Assembly (NCBI RefSeq): GCF_014784055.1
Contig: NZ_CP061813.1
Coordinates: 1,017,501-1,081,500, forward strand
Direction: 5' to 3'
DNA from: Polaribacter haliotis
Lineage (GTDB): Bacteria > Bacteroidota > Bacteroidia > Flavobacteriales > Flavobacteriaceae
DNA: 64,000 nucleotides
Below are positions 50,038 to 59,900 of this stretch, piece by piece. A model generated the notes under the pieces. It searched no databases. It saw only the letters and a list, made by a program, of their open reading frames with translations, and was not told the DNA's origin. Position 1 is the stretch's first letter, and every line of letters starts with the position of its first letter. The translations under genes were made by a program, and so were the position numbers.

Positions 50038-51386
50038 TTTTTAATAAACTTCCTTATTTCTTTTTTTCCATTTGATGTAATTACTGAAAGAATATAAACT
50101 CCTGAATTTAATTCAGAAACATCTATTTTTCTGATCTTTTGTTTTATTTTTCGTTGACCAAGAGTATTATAAATACAAATTTCTTTAATGTTTGCTGATG
50201 TTTTAATTTCAATAAAATTTGATGAAGGATTTGGAAAAACCTCTAATTTATCGTCTTTAAATTTTGTTTCGTTTATAGATAATGTAGTTGTATCAAATTT
50301 CATTACAGACGCTCTAAAATCAACATTATTAGCCTCACTAAAACCTAAGAATAAATTACCAGAATCATCGAAATGTAAACTTAAAACATTCGCAGAACCA
50401 TTAGAAAATCCTACTTTACCTACAGTTTCCCAATCATTTTTAGAAAAACGCATTACTGTAGTTTTTCCTTCATTTGCTCCATCTTTAAAAGCAATATAAG
50501 GCGTATCATTTTTAGAAAATTTTATTTGGTTAAAAATTGCAGAACCAGATGTAACTATTTCAGAAGAACCAACATTCACCCAATTTGTTCCATCGAATTT
50601 TTTCACAATTCCTTTATTTCCATTTTCTTTATTGCTGTAAAAAATGTAAACTTCATTTTTAGAATTTATAGCAATAGAAGTGTATTGTGCTTCACCATCA
50701 ATAAAACCTCCATCACCAACATACACCCAGTTTGTTCCATCGAATTTCATAACAGAAATTTTTGCACTTAAACTTCTATCTTGAAAAGCGATATAAGGTG
50801 TTTCATTTGTATCAACAGCAATCGTAGTAAATCTTACAATATTATTTGTAAAAGCAAAATTCCCTACAAATTCCCAAGCTCTTGCTGTGTTATTAAATTT
50901 TCTAACGGTTGCACGATTTCTATTGGGTTCGTCTGCATAAACCACATAAGGATTATTGCTCTTTTTAGAAACAACTAAATCCATATAATTTGTTCTTCCT
51001 GATGAAAAAACGCCACTTCCTCCACCTAAATCTCTCCATCTATCTGAATATCTTTTCCCATAACCTCTTACTGCTTCGTAAACAACAACTACATTATTAT
51101 CATTATCTGTTTCAATATTTAATTCAGATTCACTTCCTGGACCAAAACCATTTTCTGGACCATAAGCAATCCAATCTGTTCCATTAAAAATTCTTGCTTT
51201 TGCTCTATTACTTTGTCTGTCTTCCTTTAAATAAACAATTGGTTTACCATCTTTAGTAACAGTCATATTAAATATGTTTGCATAGATTGCCCCAGAAAAG
51301 CGGTCATCTCCAACATATTCCCAGTTTTGAGAAAAAAGGCTGATTGTTGAAAAAAGTGTAATCGAAATAAATAATATTTTTTTCAT
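50034..51386 (-). CDS. T9SS cargo protein with tectonin/Kelch-like repeats
   Basis: A 450-residue secreted protein. The start is the ATG at 51384-51386 (MKKILFISITLFSTISLFSQ signal peptide); the longer frame to 51410 has a non-signal N-terminus. The body consists of about six repeats of 50-55 residues with KFDGTNWVYVGDGGFIDGEA, TSIAINSKNEVYIFYSNKEN or similar, indicating a beta-propeller. The C-terminal 75 residues are the type A sorting domain (VFPNPSSNFIEIKTSA, ICIYNTLGQRK, LNSGVYILSV). Exported by the type IX system to the cell surface or medium. Confidence 0.92.
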   Translation of the reverse strand: MKKILFISITLFSTISLFSQNWEYVGDDRFSGAIYANIFNMTVTKDGKPIVYLKEDRQSNRAKARIFNGTDWIAYGPENGFGPGSESELNIETDNDNNVVVVYEAVRGYGKRYSDRWRDLGGGSGVFSSGRTNYMDLVVSKKSNNPYVVYADEPNRNRATVRKFNNTARAWEFVGNFAFTNNIVRFTTIAVDTNETPYIAFQDRSLSAKISVMKFDGTNWVYVGDGGFIDGEAQYTSIAINSKNEVYIFYSNKENGNKGIVKKFDGTNWVNVGSSEIVTSGSAIFNQIKFSKNDTPYIAFKDGANEGKTTVMRFSKNDWETVGKVGFSNGSANVLSLHFDDSGNLFLGFSEANNVDFRASVMKFDTTTLSINETKFKDDKLEVFPNPSSNFIEIKTSANIKEICIYNTLGQRKIKQKIRKIDVSELNSGVYILSVITSNGKKEIRKFIKN

Positions 51387-51459
51387 GATAAATTGATTTA
51401 AACTTATCACAAAAATAATTGAGAATTAGACTCTTAGAAATACGTCATATGTCGTATTT

Positions 51460-52314
51460 TTAAAATCTCCAACAAACAATTCTAGTTACTTTATTTCCTT
51501 GACTTAATGGAATTACCTTAAATTCAGTTGCGCCTAATTTTTTGGATGACTTTTCTAAACTTTCTACGTTTTCCTTTTTAGAAACCAAACTTGTAAACCA
51601 TTTACTTGAAGTTTTATACAAAGAGCTTTCATACAAATAATTATGTAAAAAAGCTTTTTCTCCTCCAACATACCATAATTCGTTGTTGTTTCCAGAGAAA
51701 TTTCTGACAGCACTATTTCCTAAATTCCTATTCTTACGTTTATTTGCTCCTTGTGCTTCTTCTGCAGATTTGTAAAAAGGCGGATTACACATCGTTGCCG
51801 AAAACGAATCTCCTTCTTCTAAGATTCCTTTTAAAATATTATTTTCATCTTTTTGTTGGCGTAAAATAATATTTTGCTCTAGTTTATTATCATCTATAAT
51901 ATCTTGTGCTGTGTCCAAAGAATCTAAATCGATGTCTGTGGCAACAAAATTCCAATTGTATTCAGCAACTCCCAAAAGTGGATAAATACAGGTTGCTCCT
52001 GTTCCAATATCTAAAATTTTTATGTTTTCTTCGGAAGAAAGTAAATCTGCCAAATGATGAATATAATCTAATCGTCCAGGAATTGGCGGACATAAATTTT
52101 CATCAGGAAAATCCCAAACAGAAATTTTATCAAAAGAAAAAAGTAACCCTTTATTGAGTTCTTTTACTGCTTTTGGATTGGAAAAATCGATGGTTGTTGT
52201 ACCATATTCGTTTTCGGAAACAAATTCTTTTATGGCTGGATTTACTTTGATTAATTCATCAAAATTATAACCTTTATTAAATTTATTTTTTGGGTGAAGT
52301 CCTTTGTCTTTCAT
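51460..52314 (-). CDS. rlmF: 23S rRNA (adenine-1618-N6)-methyltransferase
   Basis: A 284-residue SAM-dependent methyltransferase acting on A1618 of 23S rRNA. The N-terminal KGLHPKNKFNKGYNFDELI, then the SAM motif ILDIGTGATCIYPLLG, and the amino-methyltransferase motif NPPF in FSATMCNPPFYKSAEEA. Length and motifs match RlmF. Its ATG overlaps the TAA of bshC by one base (TAATG), so the two are translationally coupled; no functional link is known. Confidence 0.95.
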   Translation of the reverse strand: MKDKGLHPKNKFNKGYNFDELIKVNPAIKEFVSENEYGTTTIDFSNPKAVKELNKGLLFSFDKISVWDFPDENLCPPIPGRLDYIHHLADLLSSEENIKILDIGTGATCIYPLLGVAEYNWNFVATDIDLDSLDTAQDIIDDNKLEQNIILRQQKDENNILKGILEEGDSFSATMCNPPFYKSAEEAQGANKRKNRNLGNSAVRNFSGNNNELWYVGGEKAFLHNYLYESSLYKTSSKWFTSLVSKKENVESLEKSSKKLGATEFKVIPLSQGNKVTRIVCWRF

Positions 52315-53906
52315 TACATTTCAAGTATTGTAAATTCTAATTCTAAAGGTTTTAACCCTTCTTTTAAAGCCTTTATAAAAGCACTTCCATATTCTAAATA
52401 ATATTCAGAAAAGTTACGTTGTCTTTCTTCTAAACTTTGGTTTGGTAAAATCTGGTTTTGAAGTTCTGTTATTCTTTCAACCAAATCGTTTTGTCTTCTT
52501 TTTTCCGCTGTTAATAAACGTTTCTCTAAATTCTTTAATCCTTTTATTTGTTTTACTTCTTGGGCTTTTACAGCTCCAATAAAAGAAACATCTGTCTTTT
52601 CTGCGACTTGTTTTAACTCGGCAAATTGCTCTTCTAAATAATTGATTTTGTCGCCAAAGCTAATTTTAATATCAGAATTTTCTACTACTTTTTTAGATAG
52701 TAATTTATGTTGATTCATAAATAACTCCTGATGAGAAATATCTAAATTATGTAACTTTTTTTGTTGCTTTTCAGATACAACTTGTACAGAATTTCGCAAT
52801 AATAAAATGGGAAAAGGCACATTTACTTTTTCGAAATAGTTTTTCAGCTCAAACCAATAAGCCATTTCTCCTCCTCCTCCAATATAACATAAGTTTGGTA
52901 AAATAACTTCTTGGTATAAAGGTCGCATAATTACGTTTGGCGAAAATGCTAAAGGGTTTTCATCAACTTCTTTTAAAATTTCATCTTTCGAAAAAGTGAT
53001 TTCTGTATTGTTTACTTTATAAACTCCATCTTCAAAAATAATTCGTTCACGAGAATTTTCACTCAAATAAAACAAATTGATTTCTCTCGGATTTACTTGT
53101 ATTTTATATTCCTTTTCTAATTTAGTAATTGTTTTAGAAACTTCTTTAAAAGAAGTTTCATTGTCTAATTCGTCTTTTACAAACGGAATAAATAACTCTT
53201 TTAAATGTTTATCATCGCCATCAATAATTACCAAACCATATTCTTTAAACAATTCGTTGGCAATAAAACGTGTGGCATCTGCTAAATTAGTATGCTCTAA
53301 ATATCCTTTTTTGAAAAGCTCTTTTAATTGTTCTGCATTTTTAGAATTCCCTAATTGATTAGAAAAAACTTCAAAAACAGTTTCTAATCCTTCCGTAGAA
53401 AATCTACCAACTGCACCACCATCTTTTCTGTTCCACAATACTTTTTTCCCTTCAAAATTAAAGTAATTAATTTCATCAAAATCATGGTCTTCTGTTGCCA
53501 TCCAATAAATTGGAACAAAATTTTTATCAGTAAATTTTTCTGATAATTCTTCAGCTAAATTAATTGCAGAGATTATTTTATATAAGAAGTATAAAGGACC
53601 CGTAAATAAGTTTAATTGATGTCCTGTAGTTACTGTAAATGTATTTTGTTGTTTTAATAATGCTATATTCTCAGAAGTTTTTTCTGAAACATCAAATTTT
53701 TTGTATTGATTTCCCAAACCATTTACCAAAGTCAATCTAGATTGCAATCTGTAAGATTTCTCTTTTTCTTCAATTTGATTATGAAAACCAGTAATATCAG
53801 GGAAATTATTGTAAAACGGCTTTATAGCTTCTTTTTGCTCTAAATAATCGAGCATTGTTTTAGAGAAAAAACCAGTGTCTTTAAAAGGAATTTGTGTTAA
53901 TTTCAT
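52314..53906 (-). CDS. bshC: bacillithiol biosynthesis cysteine-adding enzyme BshC
   Basis: A 530-residue enzyme that adds cysteine to GlcN-malate in the last step of bacillithiol synthesis. Family motifs: FTVTTGHQLNLFTGPLYFLY, YWMATEDHDFDEINYFNF, LCYIGGGGEMAYWFELKNYF, FPILLLRNSVQVV, followed by a long coiled coil (IKGLKNLEKRLLTAEKRRQN). Indicates that this organism makes bacillithiol as low-molecular thiol. First gene of the unit with rlmF. Start at the ATG 53904-53906. Confidence 0.96.
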   Translation of the reverse strand: MKLTQIPFKDTGFFSKTMLDYLEQKEAIKPFYNNFPDITGFHNQIEEKEKSYRLQSRLTLVNGLGNQYKKFDVSEKTSENIALLKQQNTFTVTTGHQLNLFTGPLYFLYKIISAINLAEELSEKFTDKNFVPIYWMATEDHDFDEINYFNFEGKKVLWNRKDGGAVGRFSTEGLETVFEVFSNQLGNSKNAEQLKELFKKGYLEHTNLADATRFIANELFKEYGLVIIDGDDKHLKELFIPFVKDELDNETSFKEVSKTITKLEKEYKIQVNPREINLFYLSENSRERIIFEDGVYKVNNTEITFSKDEILKEVDENPLAFSPNVIMRPLYQEVILPNLCYIGGGGEMAYWFELKNYFEKVNVPFPILLLRNSVQVVSEKQQKKLHNLDISHQELFMNQHKLLSKKVVENSDIKISFGDKINYLEEQFAELKQVAEKTDVSFIGAVKAQEVKQIKGLKNLEKRLLTAEKRRQNDLVERITELQNQILPNQSLEERQRNFSEYYLEYGSAFIKALKEGLKPLELEFTILEM

Positions 53907-54078
53907 TATATACTAACACTTTTATGGCAACAATCAATTTCTGATGTTAAGTTCATTTGGCACGTTTAATTTTTTATAAAAATACGAATATTTTATGCTT
54001 TGTCGGAACTTCATTTTCAATCTAACAAAGTTTTAACAAGTTAGAAAAAGAGTTTTAAAAATTAAAAAAAATAATCCT

Positions 54079-54086
54079 TACTTTTG
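54079..54086 (+). promoter_or_regulatory. TAnnTTTG -7 element of the M14 carboxypeptidase gene
   Basis: TACTTTTG, 21 bases before the ATG at 54108; no clear -33. Confidence 0.55.
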
Positions 54087-54107
54087 GTTTTCTAATCCGT
54101 TATTTAT

Positions 54108-56585
54108 ATGAAAGTTAAAGCATTTTTACTTATTCTTATTCTTTTTACTGGGACACTATGTTCTCAAGCTCTTCAATCTCCATCTGAATTTTTAGGTTAC
54201 GAAATTGGATCTCGTTTTACCAGACATCATAGAGTTGTAGACTATTTCCAATACGTTAGTAAAACTTTGTCCAACGTTAAAATGGAAAAATATGGAGAAA
54301 CAAACGAACACAGACCTTTGTATTTGAGTTATATTTCTTCACAAGAAAACATTAATAATTTAGACCAAATTAGAAAAGACAATCTTTCTCAAACTGGAAT
54401 TGTTTCAGGAAATGCTACTAATAAAAAAGCAATTGTTTGGTTGAGTTATAATGTTCATGGTAATGAAGCTTCAAGTACAGAAGCATCCATGTTAACACTT
54501 TACGAATTGGTTACCAACAAAAAAGCATGGTTAGAAAACACAATTGTAATTATAGATCCATGTATAAATCCTGATGGAAGAGACAGATATGTAAATTGGT
54601 ACAATCAAGTAAAAAGTACGCCTTTTAACGTGGATCAAAACGCAAAAGAACATAGAGAACCTTGGCCAGGAGGAAGACCAAATCATTATTTATTCGATTT
54701 AAATAGAGATTGGGCTTGGATTACACAAGTGGAATCTGCGCAAAGAATTAAAATGTACAACAAATGGATGCCACATATTCATGTCGATTTTCACGAACAA
54801 TACATTAACAATCCGTATTATTTTGCACCAGCTGCAGAACCTTTTCACGAAATAATTTCTGATTGGCAACGTGATTTTCAAACACAAATTGGTAAAAATC
54901 ACGCAAAATATTTCGACAAAGAAGGTTGGTTGTATTTTACAAAAGAAAGTTTCGATTTGTTGTACCCAAGTTATGGAGACACCTACCCAACTTATATGGG
55001 AGCAATAGGAATGACCTATGAACAAGCAGGACATGGAATGGCTGGTTTGGGAATAAATACAGATGAAGGCGAAATTTTAACGCTAAAAGACAGAGCAATT
55101 CATCATATGACAACTGGTTTATCTACTGTTGAAATTTCCTCACAAAATGCAGAAAAATTAAATATCGAATTTAAAAAATTCTTTAATAATAACGATTTAA
55201 ATTATAAAAGTTATGTTCTAAAAAACGATAACGAAGATAAAATAAATCGTCTAAAAACATTATTGGACAAACACGAAATTAAGTACGAAAATGCTAAAAA
55301 AGGTTCTGTAAAAGGGTATAATTACGGAAATCAAATAAATGAAAAATTTGATACTTCTACCAACGATTTGGTGATTCATACAAATCAACCAAAAGGTAAA
55401 ATGGTAAAAGTTTTATTCGAGCCAAAAGCAAAAGTAGTAGATTCTTTAACCTACGATATTACGGCTTGGTCTTTGCCTTACGCACATGGAATTAATGCTA
55501 TTGCATCTAATTCTATAGTAAATTCGTCTGTAAAAAACAGTAAAAATTTAATTAATAATAGTATTAATAAATCGGCCTATGCTTACATTTCTAAATGGAA
55601 TAGTATCGATGATGCTACATTTTTAGCAGATTTATTAAAAAACAATATCGTTCCAAGATTTACACAAAAAACATTTTCTGCGGATGGGAAATCGTACAAA
55701 GAAGGAACATTAATCATTTTAAGAAACGATAATAGAGATGAAGAATTTGATTCCCAATTAATAAAAATTGCCGATAGAAATATGCGTCAATTAACGGCTG
55801 TTTCTACTGGCTTTTCTCAATCTGGAGTAGATTTTGGTTCGTCTTCTGTAAAACCAATCAACAAACAAAAAATTGCGGTTATTTCTGGTAAAGCAACATC
55901 ATCTTTAAGTTTTGGAGAAATTTGGCACTTTTTTGAAACACAATTAAAATACCCAATCACAAACATAAATTCTGATAATTTTGGCTATACAGACATCTCT
56001 AAATACGACGTAATTGTTATGCCAAGTGGTTATTATAGTTCGGTTTTAAATAAATCTACTTTAGAAAAAGTAAAAAAATGGACACGTTCTGGAGGAACTT
56101 TAATTGCCATTGGAAATGCTATAAATAGTTTTGCAGATAAAGAAGGTTTCTCGTTAAAAAAGAAAAAAACAAATATTAAAAAAGATAGCAATAACCTTAT
56201 TCCTTTTGCAGATAGAGAAAGAAAAGGCGTTGCAAATTTAATTACAGGAAGTGTTTTTAAAAGTACTTTAGACAACACACATCCTTTGGCTTTTGGGTAT
56301 GGAAAAGAATATTTTTCGTTAAAATTAGGCGGAACTTCTTATGAGTATTTAAAGGACGGCTACAATGTTGGTTATTTCGATGAAAACACGAAAAATGTTT
56401 CTGGTTACGCTGGAAGTAAAGCTGTAAAAAACGTGCCAAAATCTTTATTTATTGGCGAGCAACCAATGGGAAGTGGAAGCGTAATTTATATGGTAGACAA
56501 CCCTTTGTTTAGAGCTTTCTGGGAAAATGGAAAGTTATTTGTTGCAAATGCCGTTTTCTTATTGAATTCAGATAAATTGAAATAA
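54108..56585 (+). CDS. M14 family zinc carboxypeptidase, exported
   Basis: An 825-residue exported peptidase with a signal peptide (FLLILILFTGTLCSQ). The M14 zinc site: HGNEASSTEA (His, Glu), and the His in VDFHEQYINNPYYF; the catalytic Glu is probably in MTYEQAGHGMAG. CINPDGRDRYVNWYN is the substrate arm, with DLNRDWAW behind. The C-terminal 400 residues form a domain of the class I glutamine amidotransferase-like type (SDNFGYTDISKYDVIVMPSG), as in other large Bacteroidota M14 proteins. Likely digests external peptides. Confidence 0.9.
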   Translation: MKVKAFLLILILFTGTLCSQALQSPSEFLGYEIGSRFTRHHRVVDYFQYVSKTLSNVKMEKYGETNEHRPLYLSYISSQENINNLDQIRKDNLSQTGIVSGNATNKKAIVWLSYNVHGNEASSTEASMLTLYELVTNKKAWLENTIVIIDPCINPDGRDRYVNWYNQVKSTPFNVDQNAKEHREPWPGGRPNHYLFDLNRDWAWITQVESAQRIKMYNKWMPHIHVDFHEQYINNPYYFAPAAEPFHEIISDWQRDFQTQIGKNHAKYFDKEGWLYFTKESFDLLYPSYGDTYPTYMGAIGMTYEQAGHGMAGLGINTDEGEILTLKDRAIHHMTTGLSTVEISSQNAEKLNIEFKKFFNNNDLNYKSYVLKNDNEDKINRLKTLLDKHEIKYENAKKGSVKGYNYGNQINEKFDTSTNDLVIHTNQPKGKMVKVLFEPKAKVVDSLTYDITAWSLPYAHGINAIASNSIVNSSVKNSKNLINNSINKSAYAYISKWNSIDDATFLADLLKNNIVPRFTQKTFSADGKSYKEGTLIILRNDNRDEEFDSQLIKIADRNMRQLTAVSTGFSQSGVDFGSSSVKPINKQKIAVISGKATSSLSFGEIWHFFETQLKYPITNINSDNFGYTDISKYDVIVMPSGYYSSVLNKSTLEKVKKWTRSGGTLIAIGNAINSFADKEGFSLKKKKTNIKKDSNNLIPFADRERKGVANLITGSVFKSTLDNTHPLAFGYGKEYFSLKLGGTSYEYLKDGYNVGYFDENTKNVSGYAGSKAVKNVPKSLFIGEQPMGSGSVIYMVDNPLFRAFWENGKLFVANAVFLLNSDKLK

Positions 56586-56593
56586 AATTTTTA

Positions 56594-56670
56594 TTTGGGC
56601 GTTTTAACGGGCTTTCCACTATATCTTTTTGCTAAAAAGCAAAAAGGATGTCGTTTCAATCCCTAACGCA
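56594..56670. repeat. GGGCGTT-type repeat, short copy
   Basis: TTTGGGCGTTTTAACGGGCT (start), then TTCCACTATATCTTTTTGC, AAAAAGGATGTCGTTTCAAT and CCCTAACGCA at the end. It is in the opposite orientation to the copy at 41903-42047. Together with the composite at 34172 they form one family. Confidence 0.8.
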
Positions 56671-56733
56671 TATTGCTTATTTATAGGCTTAATGTAAGAT
56701 TTAAAAAGTCTTAAAGTTCTAAAATATAAATAC

Positions 56734-56763
56734 AAAAACAGCTCAAAAACTGAGCTGTTTTTT
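56734..56763. terminator. terminator of the M14 gene
   Basis: A stem AAAAACAGCTCA / TGAGCTGTTTTT (56734-56745, 56751-56762) with A/T runs on both sides, useful in either direction. Confidence 0.85.
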
Positions 56764-56820
56764 CAATAAAACACATAATAATAGAATCCCCCAATTCTAA
56801 AACTACACGTATTAATTATA

Positions 56821-56982
56821 CTAAAACCCACTTCCTGGGGCTTCTGGACTTGCCGCTTGTGCTTTTTGTGGACTTAATATTAAATAAGTACCTAAAGTAG
56901 TTAGAGCAGCATACTTTCCGTATTTTCCTATCTCTTTTAAAGCTTCTTTTCTATCTATATTTTTTTTGTCTTTAATGCTCAT
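56821..56982 (-). CDS. small protein with signal-like helix (53 aa)
   Basis: A 53-residue ORF: MSIKDKKNIDRKEALKEIGK, then a hydrophobic helix YAALTTLGTYLILS and AQAASPEAPGSGF at the end, which looks like a signal with an A-Q-A cleavage site or a membrane anchor with a small exposed tail. It starts 11 bases after the stop of the large T9SS gene, so it is probably in the same message. A small peptide with such a tail next to secreted proteins is familiar to me from flavobacterial genomes but has no known role. Confidence 0.6.
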   Translation of the reverse strand: MSIKDKKNIDRKEALKEIGKYGKYAALTTLGTYLILSPQKAQAASPEAPGSGF

Positions 56983-56993
56983 AAAAATGATTC

Positions 56994-59900
56994 TTAATTT
57001 ATTATTATTTTCTTGGTAGCTGATTTCTTTTCTGAAGTAACTTTTACAAGATAAACTCCTTTTGAAAAACTATTTAAATCGATAGGACTAAACTTATCTA
57101 CAGACTGTTTTTGATTGAATAACATTTTTCCATTGATGTCAAATAAATCAATTTTAATTGATCCAGAATCTATTCCTTTTATTTGTAAGAAATTATTCTG
57201 GTTGTAAATCTTAATATCTGCTATATTAGTATCATTTACACTTAAAGCTTTTCTAGAAAAACGAATACTGAAGCGTCCAAAACCACTTGCATTTTTACTT
57301 AATGTTAAAGTGTGTTTTTCTGTTTCACTCAATTCATAAAAATTACTTGTCTCTTTATCTTCTAAAAAGACTTTTAAACCATCAGGCAAATTATTATTAA
57401 ATGACGAAAAAGTAATTACTTCATTTTCTTTTCCTACAAGATTTAAAGCAATTATTTGATTCTCGTAATTATCTTTAGGTATCGACTGAATTGTGTAGAA
57501 TTTATCTGAAGAATTATCTAATAGCCTCGTAGTTAAATCGAATTCTGAATAGCCAAAATTTACAATATCTTGATTTTCGTCAAATCCTATAGTTGCGTTT
57601 TCGGAAAAAATAACATCCGTATTTACTTTTAAGTTCCCTTTTGAAACATATATTTTTATAAAAGGTGTTGTATTAGAACTTTTATTAAAAGTATTATCTC
57701 CTGTAAAAGAAGTTTTTGTTCCTCGTTTTTCATTATTAAATGTAACCATTTCATCTGTTCCTGTAGCTTTCATTTTTATAAAAAATCCTTGTCCAGGAGC
57801 CAGTATTTTAGTAATTAAGGTAGATGGTAAATTTGTATATGTTACATATTTATTTTGGCTGTCTTGCCAAACACGTATAGTACCATCTGCGAGTTTAGCA
57901 TCATTTTCTTGTATAAAGTTTCCAGAACCAACTTTATTTGCGGGATAATATGCTGTAAAAGGATTACCAACTGCAACCCATTTATCATGTGCTGCATCTA
58001 CATTAAAAGAACTTGTTTGTAGTGTTCCTGTAAAAGAAACTGGACCATTCATATCTCTAGATATTGTATACCCAATACCTTTTTCAAATACTACTGCAGC
58101 ATCAACATTTTCATCGAAATATTCCCATTTAGTTTCAGCTATTACATTAGCATCATTGTACTTACCAATTGCGTATTTTACAGGTGAAGTTCCTTTTGTT
58201 CTGATTTCATTACCTGCGTTTGTAGCAAAACTTTTTACTGTTTGACCAATAACTGGAGATGATATTAAGTTCCATTTTTCTGCCATTGGAATTCCAGATA
58301 AAATACCACCTCTTGCGTAAGTTACTTTACCTGTACTAGTTCCTTTTACTATTAATACACCACTTTCACCTGTATCTGAATATATGTTTGTAACACTGTT
58401 AGCGGAAGTTGAATCAAAATTCTCTTCAATAGTTAAATCTGCATTTTTTTCAATATATAAAAGACCAGTATCTGCAATTTCTATAGACTTTGCAACTGCA
58501 CCATTAGAATCTATATACACTTCTTCAGCTGCTTTTATAAAAACATCATCTGTTATTGTAGGCAAAGTTTCTCCTTCCCAACTAGAAGTATCTGACCAAA
58601 AAACATTTGCAGGAATAGTATTATCAAAATATTTTTGATCATTATATACCCACATTCCTCTACCAAAAGTACCAATATAAACGTTTCCGTTATTTTTACT
58701 CACTTTAATGTCTGTAACAATAACGTTTGGTAAACCTGTTCCTAATTTGGTCCAATTTGTTGAAGTTGGTGTTGTTGTATCATCTGTAAAATACAATCCT
58801 AATTCTGTTGCAACATAAATTGTTTCATTACTTTTATTTGGATCTAAAATTATTTTTTTCATGATAATATTTGGCATATTACCACTAATGTTAGTCCAAG
58901 TATTTCCATTATCTATACTTTTATATATTTTTTTTGCATCTGTATAACTAGATACTGTTGCGTAAACTACATCTGTATTTGGTACTGCATAAACGCTATT
59001 AAAAGTTAACCCTAGTTCAACTGGCATTGCTGAAGGGTTTGCATCTATATTAGTAATGGTTGTCCAATTTGCACCATCATCAATACTTCTTCTTAATGTA
59101 ATATTACCACCTAGTTCACCTATTGCAAATATTCTAACTGAAGAACTGTTTAAAGAAACATCTAAGAAAGAAGTTTGTGTTAAACTAGAACTAAGTGCTG
59201 TAAAACTATTAGGATCCATCGGATATTCTTCAAGATCAGTAGTACCTCCTTTATTTGTTGTTTTTTTTACGTCTCCATGACCTACATAAACTATATTAGG
59301 ATCTGTTGGATGCAAAGCTATTGGAGAAATAAATGCTGCGTTTGTTTTGTCTTCTTTAAGAATTTTTATAGCAGAAGCATAACCACTTGCATAACCATCA
59401 TCAGTTCTACTTAACTGACCACTTGTACCTCCTAAATATCTAATCTCAGGGTCATTAATATCTATTGCAGTTCCAGTTCCATCTCCTGCTACTGCAGCAA
59501 CCCATTGTCTAGTACCATCTTTTTCTATTTTAGAAAAACCATCATTGTCTTGGTTTGCCATCATATAATCATCACCATTTAAACCTTGTGTAATAGCAAT
59601 ATTATAAACTTGCGTAATAATTAAACCACTAGATTTATCTGGAAAATCTGCATCTGAATTTGGTACAGCAAGTCCCATTCTAAGACCTGCATCATTTCCG
59701 TTAATAACATGATTATCATCTGTATATAATAAAAAGTGATGGTCTGCATGTACGTGAATTTGACCTGCAGAAAAAGGAGGGTTATCATAGGCATTTAAAG
59801 CATTAGAAAAAGTAAGTCCATTATCATTAGACCTCCAACCTTGTACACCACCCACCATTAAATTATTTGCATTTGTTGAAGAAACTGCTATACATTGTAT

